Below are positions 56,689 through 64,000 of a DNA stretch of 64,000 bases, one piece after another (the first letter of the stretch is position 1; each line of letters opens with the position of its first letter). The DNA lies in assembly GCF_037975245.1 (NCBI RefSeq), contig NC_092564.1, forward strand, positions 19,854,484 through 19,918,483. The letters are read 5' to 3'. This stretch comes from Apostichopus japonicus (taxonomy: Eukaryota > Echinodermata > Holothuroidea > Aspidochirotida > Stichopodidae). Made by a program: the position numbers and the translations under genes. A model generated the notes under the pieces. It was not told the DNA's origin. It ran no database searches and worked only from the letters and a program-made list of their open reading frames with translations.

Positions 56689-56694
56689 TTTATT
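56689..56694 (-). promoter_or_regulatory. Candidate poly(A) signal of the WDSUB1-like gene
   Basis: TTTATT on the + strand reads AATAAA on the minus strand, about 340 bases downstream of the WDSUB1-like stop. The match is exact, but the hexamer is common in AT-rich DNA and I cannot show that it is used. Confidence 0.3.
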
Positions 56695-57035
56695 CTGGTA
56701 ATATGCCAATTATCATTTCATATGAGTCTCCACCCCTCCCCCCCCCCACCCCAAAGAAAGAAAAAACAATTCTTCATAGTCCTTTGACAGGAAAAATGTC
56801 ACTAGAATAATAATCACCTCCTCAATCACACAACTGTTAAAGGCGTAGCAGAAATGTTGACGTCATGATAAACCAAAGGCTAATATTGGGAGAATTGTTT
56901 CTACTGAATTGGACCTGAAAAAAATTATTGACCATCACAATATATACATGATTCTACTCAAGGTTGATCACCTGTTCCTATAGATACTAGTGACAGAGAT
57001 GATATAGAAAGTCTCTGGATTTAACAGCGGGTTGG

Positions 57036-60000
57036 TCATGTTAGTTCATAGATCCTCTGTATGATAGCCTTCAGACTTCTGTTTGGAGTAAGGTTGGTGT
57101 GGGCCAATGGTGCATTGGTCATCGGACTGGTGTGGTTACCCGTTCCCAGCCACGAACGGATAGAATCTCTCTCGTATGAAAACCCATCTGTATATTTAAA
57201 ACAAGTAAAGAAAATAAAGATTGAAAAATTCAATTGGAAAAGTAGTTTGGGACTTAAATATAAATGACTGGCACGTGACATGGAGATTGACTACCAAATA
57301 TAGTTTCCTTATAGCTAGATAGGTTAGAGAGGAATAAAACTTTATTTATTCATTTTTACGTTTAGTACCGTTATTATGTCGTTTTCCATGTATCTCTCTC
57401 CCAACTGTTGGAAATTAATGTGTCAGATTTTTAAGCATAAATTTGTTGGCCATGGTAGCAGGATAAACACAAATATACTAATCAGTATTACCAAATTTTG
57501 GAAACGATAAGTTTTGTTATGAGATAGCAAAGGCATTACCTGGCGACAAGTAATAAAGTTTGAGTTAAAAATAAGTGGTATCTGAAGCAAGAATTTGGAA
57601 ACAAGCTATTCAGAATTGGGTCTTCAAAACTAGCATTGTGTAAGAATTTTCCGCTAGTTTGTTAACGAGACATTCTTTTATAGTTATTAAAGTGAAAGAC
57701 CTACCGGCAGCAATCACAGGGTCTGTCATAATCTGTCTTGTGATTGGACAGAGATATTCATCCGGGACAGAATCGTCTGCAAAAAAAGAAGACAAAATTG
57801 GTCATTGGTAATTATTAGTCTTGACCAAATTATTTAAATATTGGAACTATTTCATGTAACAACTGGTTCCCATTCATAAACATTCTAACAAGATTCACTG
57901 AAGTTTAATGATACTTGCGTAACACCGTCTATTTAGTCTATGAAGCTATTAGTTTTTACTTTTTTATTCCTAAAAGTTAAGACTGCTGACACAACCAGCT
58001 GCTTGAAAGTTCTCGGATGTACTTCAAGTCATCACGGCTTCATCTTGCAACAAAACTAGAATGGCAGACTATTATTTGGGGCGTAACTTAATTCTATATT
58101 TTAATTGAAGCTCAGAGGGGGTTAGGAATTATGAAGGAGGGGGAGGGGAGAGGAAGGGGTGGCATGGTTAGTTATGTAAGATAATCACATTATCAATGCC
58201 AAAACATGAAAGCTTGATACTGAATTGATTCACACAGCACTCACCAGATGGTTTCCCAGACACATAAAACCCTTGCTCTTTCACAACTAACACAGCCCTG
58301 AGAATTTTCTGGCGATGACCTAAGGCTTCTGCAGGTGAAGAATACAACAAGGGAGAGGTTAATCTATTGTTGACTTGCACATGCACAGTGGCACAAGGAC
58401 ACAGCCTGAAAGCCATGTCTGTTAAAGCATATGTTGGTTGCAAAAATTAAATCATGGCACTGTAAAAGGTGATCTGATGATTGGTGACATTTGGATTAAG
58501 TTTATAGATTTTGTATCCCTTGCATTCATAATCTGTGATCTCCTATTGGACTTTCAAATGAAATATTTTAACCAACAAATTTTGTTTATTAGTGCCATTC
58601 TACTATATGGGAGGGGGTGATGCAGATGCAAGCCATATATGTTTCATGGTTCTATAAGTGTGTTAACTGGGAAGTCCTTTCAGTGCAAAGTATCACATAA
58701 TTCACAGCATGGTTCAACATCCAATAATAAGGCATTAATAGTTAGAAGCAGGTATGCACTAATCACTCTTCCTCCCCCTCCCCCTCTCACCACCCCCACC
58801 CTCTCCCCTCCCACTTGCAGCACCTGAAATTTTTATGGTATCTCACATCAAACAGTCAATCAGGAATGTTATTTTATACTCACTGACTCCTAAATCTTGA
58901 CTGAGAGATTCATTTGTCAGGTTCTGTATCTCTTCGCCATCTATCAGTTGTTCCTTGAAAGAATCGGCGTACTGATCCAGACCAATCTCCTGCAGCCAGT
59001 TAGCCACATCATCTGGGGACCAGGTGAGGAGCGGTTTAGGACCCACCGATGAAGATGATGAAGACACAAGTCCCTCTGGAGAGGTGAGGGGTTGGTTACC
59101 TTCTGTGTCTACGTCGATCAGCGGTGGGGTGGTATCTGCATAACGAAGAAACAAAGTACTGCTTATACAGAGCAGAGCGCCATACTAAACAAAACAGTCA
59201 CAGACAAGGCCTACACAAAAACAAGTTGTTCGCTATGCATTATTGTGTGCGCATGAAAGCTTGCTACATTCTGGAAAGATTCGTAAAATGTCTTTTCTGC
59301 TCCCCTGCCTACTGTTTTCGATGCACAACAGATATTGCATAAAAGGTGTGTAAAAATTCCTGTTAACATTTACATAAGTTCATACTTTTGTCAATGTGTA
59401 CATTCAAATTTTCACCTGTGGCTGTTCCTGGGGCCGCTCCTGTTAAACTCCAAATCATTGCCGTCCTATCGGCAGATCCGGTCGCAAGAAAGACGTTGTC
59501 CATGGAGAATGCTACGGATGTAATGTACCTAGTAACGGAGAGTAAACGAGACAGAAACTCCGATCGGTAAAACTGGTGATAATGTGAGTTTAGAATCACT
59601 ATGAGATCAAAAGACGACAAAATCAAAATGTCGAGAAAACTCTCAGACCGCTTACAAGAGGGTGTTGCAGTCTAATTCAACATCCGTTCTACCCATAAAA
59701 CTTCAAGCACTTAAATATAGCGTCCAATTCTGGGTTTAAATCAGTTATATTTTATGGCAAGTTTGTGTTTGACTCCGTAAAAGCTATCCTAACAAGCAAG
59801 CTCTGCCAATTGAAATGCTTTTTGTCTTTTAATAAAAAAATATTAAAAAAAGCAAAATTAAGGAGTGAATACAGTCTATCGATATGATCTCTGTATATAT
59901 TTCCTGCTCTTAGCATTAACATTTCTTAACATTTTTTAATGTGTCTACTTAATTTATAAATTCTCCGCACACTAATATGGAAGACAGAATGCTAACTGAT

Positions 60001-62459
60001 CACTTCATAACAACACACCCCAACCTTCAGGCACACTCAGCACTTTTTGAACTGAAATACGAGGTGCAACTTACAAAACTAGTCACTTGCCAATACCACA
60101 TGCAACTCTCTTTCCAATTGTCTTCTTCACTCCCACCAATATTAATGTTGGTATCTTTTTAAGTCAGCAAACCTTCACAAACTTCACAAATTTCATTCTT
60201 ATTTCAAACATTTCTACACAATCTTGGTCACTACCTTGTTCTTGTGCTTATGTATTTTGTCACAATTTTTTACTTTATTTTTTACACAACAGACAGTTCA
60301 AAACAAAAATCAGTTGATATGTACCTTGAATGGCTCTCCAATGTAAACAGTACATTACCAACAATCTATGCAAGGAAAAGGAAGAGAAAAAGTCTGTACA
60401 TGTAAAATATCTGTGTTAAATCAGAATTTAAATTTTACAACTGATTATATTTCACATTTTCTCTCAAGACAGCTTTCTCATACCGTGTTGAGAACTTACT
60501 ACTTACTACCAAATTGAGTGGGTTGTCAAGTTTTGCCACTATTCTGTGGGTATGTTTCAAATGATGAGTGAATGTTAAGTAGTGTTTACACATGCTAGTC
60601 ACGCTACAGCCTTTAATGAACTAAATAAATAAATATGTAAATAAATAAATACAGAGATGAATACGTAAAAAACAAGAAAGAGAGATTAATTAAAAATCTG
60701 GAGAAATTAGCAGGAAATTTGAATGGATTCGACAAAAGATGAGGTACTGTATAGTTTTGAGCCTAACAACCTACAAACCCACAAGGTAAACCTCATTATC
60801 ATAAATTAAGATTTCCCTTTCACTACTAATTAAATAAACTGTGACAAAAGGCAACTACACAAAAACAGTGAAAGGATACTTACTGGACACCAAACTTTAA
60901 CAAGTTTATCCATTGCTCTGTGTAAAGAGTAAAAGAATATTAAAGTTAACCTTCAGGACATTGGTAAAGTAACCATCAGGGGTTCCTTCTATTCACGCTT
61001 CTTTTCTTTTGCTAGCAGTTGTCACCTAGCACTGATTAACCTACTTGCATATATATAACATATCAGGGTGTTATCCAGATATTGAAGCTAATTACTGGCT
61101 GACTGCAAATATTACAATACATCACACTATGGTACAGAACATGTTTATAACGGTAAACCACGACCCGTCGTACGAAAAGCTCACCCTGATGCTAACAGCT
61201 TCCCATCGGGTGAAAATGCAACCATCATGACGTTGGCTGTGTGACCCGATAAAACACATCTAAGGTTAGTATTGCACTCTGGAAAAGATGGAAAAGATAG
61301 GGCATTACCAGTTTGTTATTATTAAACAACCAATAGGAATATCGTATGTGTCTGTATCATATTTTATTTACACCAGGCATGGAAACTAGACAAAAGTTTT
61401 TAAACTAAGATTGAACAATTAGTAAATGAAAACAAATTTAGCATTTTTCAATGGACTACATTTGAAAGTAAATATATTACTACTTTTTGCCAAGGAGCCT
61501 TTGTAATGCTTGTATTATTCACACTGAAAACATTTTGCAGTGGGCCAAAAAAAAAAAAAAAATTCTTGATCATGTATCATGAGACCTGATAAAAACAAAA
61601 TCCAAAGGACAACAATAATGATACTCTTTAACCATTATCTCTATAATTTACAAATAACAATACATAATAATATCCAATATCCTGAAGTTACAAAATGCCA
61701 ACATTTATTGTTAAACACTGGTTCACTACCTTCCTATCATTCTCAGAAATACTGTTAACCAAACAGTTGACAGCAAAGACTGTAGGATTTAGACTGTTAA
61801 AACAATCAGTTTTCTGGGATAAGAGCAGGATGTCAACTGAAATTCTCAATTCTTTCAATAATCTGATTCTTACCAGGTAGGCACTTTTCACAGATCTATA
61901 AAATTACACACTTCAGGTAAACAACAGAACTTTACAAACTTATAAAATATTTGGTATTCATAAGATCGGTGATTTTTCTTTTTTAAATTTCAGATTGACA
62001 AAATGTTATTGAAAACAAGTTAATGACACAACTGTTCGTCCCTGTCAGAGTTTCATGTATTCATCTAATTTTTAGTAAATCATCTTTTCAAGACAACGAG
62101 AGGCCAAGACTTTGTCACAATTCGATGATGCGCCATCATTGTTGTGAACGAAGGTTTATAGGTTTCTGGGGTTCAACTATTAGTTTGGAAGTGTCTGGCT
62201 GTCCTTCTTATAAAGTACTACCGTTCCTACGTACAAAAAAAAGCTGCTATATATCCATCTTTGCATTTCTATAGCAATTTTTCTCCATTTTTGGATAGTA
62301 TTTGGTTATAATGCTATACCAGATCATATATTCCTAACTTGTTACATCATGGGTACTTACTTGGTGCTGTGTTTAAGTCCCACAGGTTAATACGGCTATC
62401 CCCTCCGCACGTTGCTAAGAGGAAATACGTTTTGTCACCGGGAGTCTGTGTATTTGGCG
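57036..62459 (-). CDS. WDSUB1: WD repeat, SAM and U-box protein, WDSUB1-like (3' nine exons)
   Basis: Probable E3 ubiquitin ligase of the WDSUB1 family; its substrates are unknown. Exons on the minus strand, in transcript order, are 62459-62361, 61278-61185, 60917-60884, 60365-60325, 59528-59416, 59135-58884, 58328-58245, 57776-57705 and 57187-57036. They join in frame to 313 codons plus TGA at 57036-57038, against about 476 residues in human. Domains: WD40 repeats (LLATCGGDSRINLWD, GHTANVMMVAFSPDGKLLASG, MDKLVKVW, YITSVAFSMDNVFLATGSAD), a serine-rich link, a SAM domain (WSPDDVANWLQEIGL through LGHRQKILRAV), then a U-box split over two exons (PDEYLCPITRQIMTDPVIAA and DGFSYERDSIRSWL with SPMTN). 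Two exons are very short (34 and 41 bases). The first listed exon starts in phase 1, so at least one upstream exon is missing. The gene is convergent with DNAH10. Confidence 0.9.
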
Positions 62460-63981
62460 CTGCAAAATCAGAGAAAACAGATGAGTTTCCTATGTAGCAA
62501 AAAATATGAGGAGATGGAATGATTGACTGGGTTAAACTTCTCTTCATGACTCAGCTTATTTTTCTATACATTTCTTCCCTTCAAGACCATACGTCTACTA
62601 ACTTCTGTATGAAGGTTTTGAGAGACAATCGTCTGACTGTACATAGTAAACAGTGTGGGCAAAGTGCTCACATTATTAATACGAGAGTAAATTGCCAGTT
62701 TGCAACGGTCACAATTCTGGAAAATGCTCATGGCTTTAAAGAGACACCTCACAATACAGAAAACTTACAAGACATGTAACAGAACTCAGAGTGCACGTTT
62801 TAAGTAAATCAATCTGATCTCTATCTATCTATATAGTGTAGGGGTATGTGAAAATAATCCACTTGGGGCCAACTTTTGAGAGTACGTCATTCCATCACAA
62901 ATAGTTTGTATGACATCAAGTCTAATTTTGGCTGCAATAATATGTACCTATTAACAAAGTAGTTGTGATATGGGAGTAATATCACCACCTGATATGGGTA
63001 CAGGGTATCCTCAAAACTTACAACAAATACGAGTGATTGGCACAAAACCAGCTATTTTAGATGTTGGTAACTGTTCAGTTTTGTACCTGGTACTAAGGTC
63101 CAAGTTATGAGCTCCCAAAGACAGAAACAATGTGAACTTATGGATGTGCATATAGAGTTTAGGAGGGTCTGAATCTCCAAAATGGGTTAATGAGTTAATT
63201 GGTGTATTAGTATGACAAAGCTTCATCCAACCTGAGCGGGTCACAAAGTGACTTGATTAACGAGGTTGTAATTATATACGGTAACTAGGTTATTAGAGTA
63301 TATAAATAAAACACCCACACAGGTTGTACATAACAAGACTGACTTTGTCTCCTTTTTGACCGGTTTGTTTTGGAAAAGTGAATTGTGAGACGGACTTCTA
63401 CCTTCTCGGTAACAAGGAAACAGAAATTTCACTGATTCTACTACAAACAAGAAATAATCGAAGCAAATAGAGACAACAAGCCTATGATAACTGAACTGTA
63501 CAGCTAGTAGTGCTGATACTGCCAAACATAGCTATGCAGTCAGTATATAAAGATCAGCTCCACAAACCCATCCACCCACCTCAATGCTACCATACAATAC
63601 TACAGTACAATACAATACCACAATACGAATGTTGTGATTACCACCAAGGACAGATATTATGATATTTAAATTAATTCTTCTAATATTTAATGATTCAGAC
63701 GAGATTCAGTCAATCTTACAAAACTATAGAAGACAAAGGCTTATCTATTATCTCACATTATTTTTCCATGTGACTGCACAGCTCAGCTACTGTGAGTCTT
63801 AACATTTACATTTTGTTAACATTAACCAGTATTTAATGTACACTTCATTCATAAACTAAAATTCAGATTTGCAAACAAATAACACAAGAAGAGACTAATA
63901 GTTTATGTCATGGCTTCATGGGGGTGAAATAGATTGTTTCTAGTGAGCATAAATATGCAGAATCATGTACTTGTACTTTAC
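62460..63981. other. WDSUB1-like upstream intron region, no exon recognised
   Basis: I looked on the minus strand for the WD40 segment that must precede 62459 and found no convincing match. AG/GT-bounded candidates (for example 62714-62670) do not give WD40 text in the required phase. There is an ACAAT-type microsatellite near 63590-63625. Otherwise the sequence is AT-rich and unassigned. Confidence 0.6.
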
Positions 63982-64000
63982 CCCAGAGGCAATAACCTCC
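63982..64000 (-). CDS. Possible further upstream WDSUB1 exon (edge-truncated)
   Basis: Reading from the right edge on the minus strand, the last 19 bases give VIASG followed by a GTAAAG donor. This is the usual end of a WD40 beta strand before the next blade. It would fit an upstream repeat of the WDSUB1-like gene, but 19 bases is too little for a firm call, and I did not find the linking exon between here and 62459. Confidence 0.3.

Larger units (their letters stand above)
50705..57035. other. 6.3-kb region between convergent genes
   Basis: AT-rich, with no open frame that resembles a known protein on either strand. It must contain both 3' UTRs. Visible contents: an (AT)n microsatellite near 51878-51965, a dispersed 70-bp duplication (55334 and 55588), a possible spliced non-coding exon ending near 54993, and GTATATA-rich tracts near 52805-52820. 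The rest shows nothing I can name. Confidence 0.8.

Noticed and set aside
62670-62714. 45-base AG/GT-bounded minus-strand segment as a WDSUB1 exon
   Set aside because: It ends in the wrong phase for the next exon and its translation is not WD40-like.
63011-63244. Minus-strand frame with GAHNLDL text as the missing WDSUB1 exon
   Set aside because: The resemblance to the expected AHDLG segment is short, the donor phase does not match the exon at 62459, and the flanking residues are not WD40-like.

Overview
This is a eukaryotic, intron-rich, AT-rich window holding parts of two protein-coding genes in convergent (tail-to-tail) orientation. Positions 29-50704 on the + strand carry 58 exons of an axonemal dynein heavy chain. 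I identify it as DNAH10, the beta-type heavy chain of inner-arm dynein f/I1. Joined at GT/AG sites, the exons give one uninterrupted frame of 3,749 codons plus a stop. About 720 N-terminal residues are missing off the left edge, judging from the roughly 4,470-residue vertebrate protein. On the - strand, 57036-62459 carries nine 3' exons of a WDSUB1-like gene (WD40 repeats, then SAM, then U-box); its 5' part runs off the right edge.

Organism: an animal with motile cilia or sperm flagella. The exon/intron density, short introns, near-vertebrate protein conservation, Penelope-like retroelement, tRNA-derived SINE and hAT-like MITEs suggest a marine invertebrate, possibly a deuterostome such as an echinoderm. 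That placement is inference; nothing in the window names the species.

Layout: 29-10033 encodes the dynein tail; 10313-13776 the linker; 16959-20155 AAA1; 20636-23118 AAA2; 23435-27356 AAA3; 27975-30827 AAA4; 31173-33726 the stalk and microtubule-binding domain; 34493-38634 AAA5; 39408-42671 AAA6; 43282-50704 the C-terminal domain. 50705-57035 is intergenic, with an AT microsatellite, a dispersed duplication and one possible non-coding exon. 57036-64000 is WDSUB1-like.

The most unusual content is in the dynein introns. A 46/47-bp minisatellite of 67 copies (13754-16879) was built from the 3' end of exon 17 plus its own 5' splice site, so the real donor is followed by 66 near-copies. Exons 19 and 27 each have a tandem decoy copy of their acceptor and exon start just upstream, and exon 45 has a decayed downstream copy of its 3' end and donor. 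Other introns hold a 119-bp satellite, a G-rich 20-bp minisatellite, a 78-bp near-perfect palindrome, several MITEs with readable target-site duplications, and a broken Penelope-like element with a hammerhead-like motif. I see no prokaryotic system, CRISPR array, tRNA or rRNA gene.
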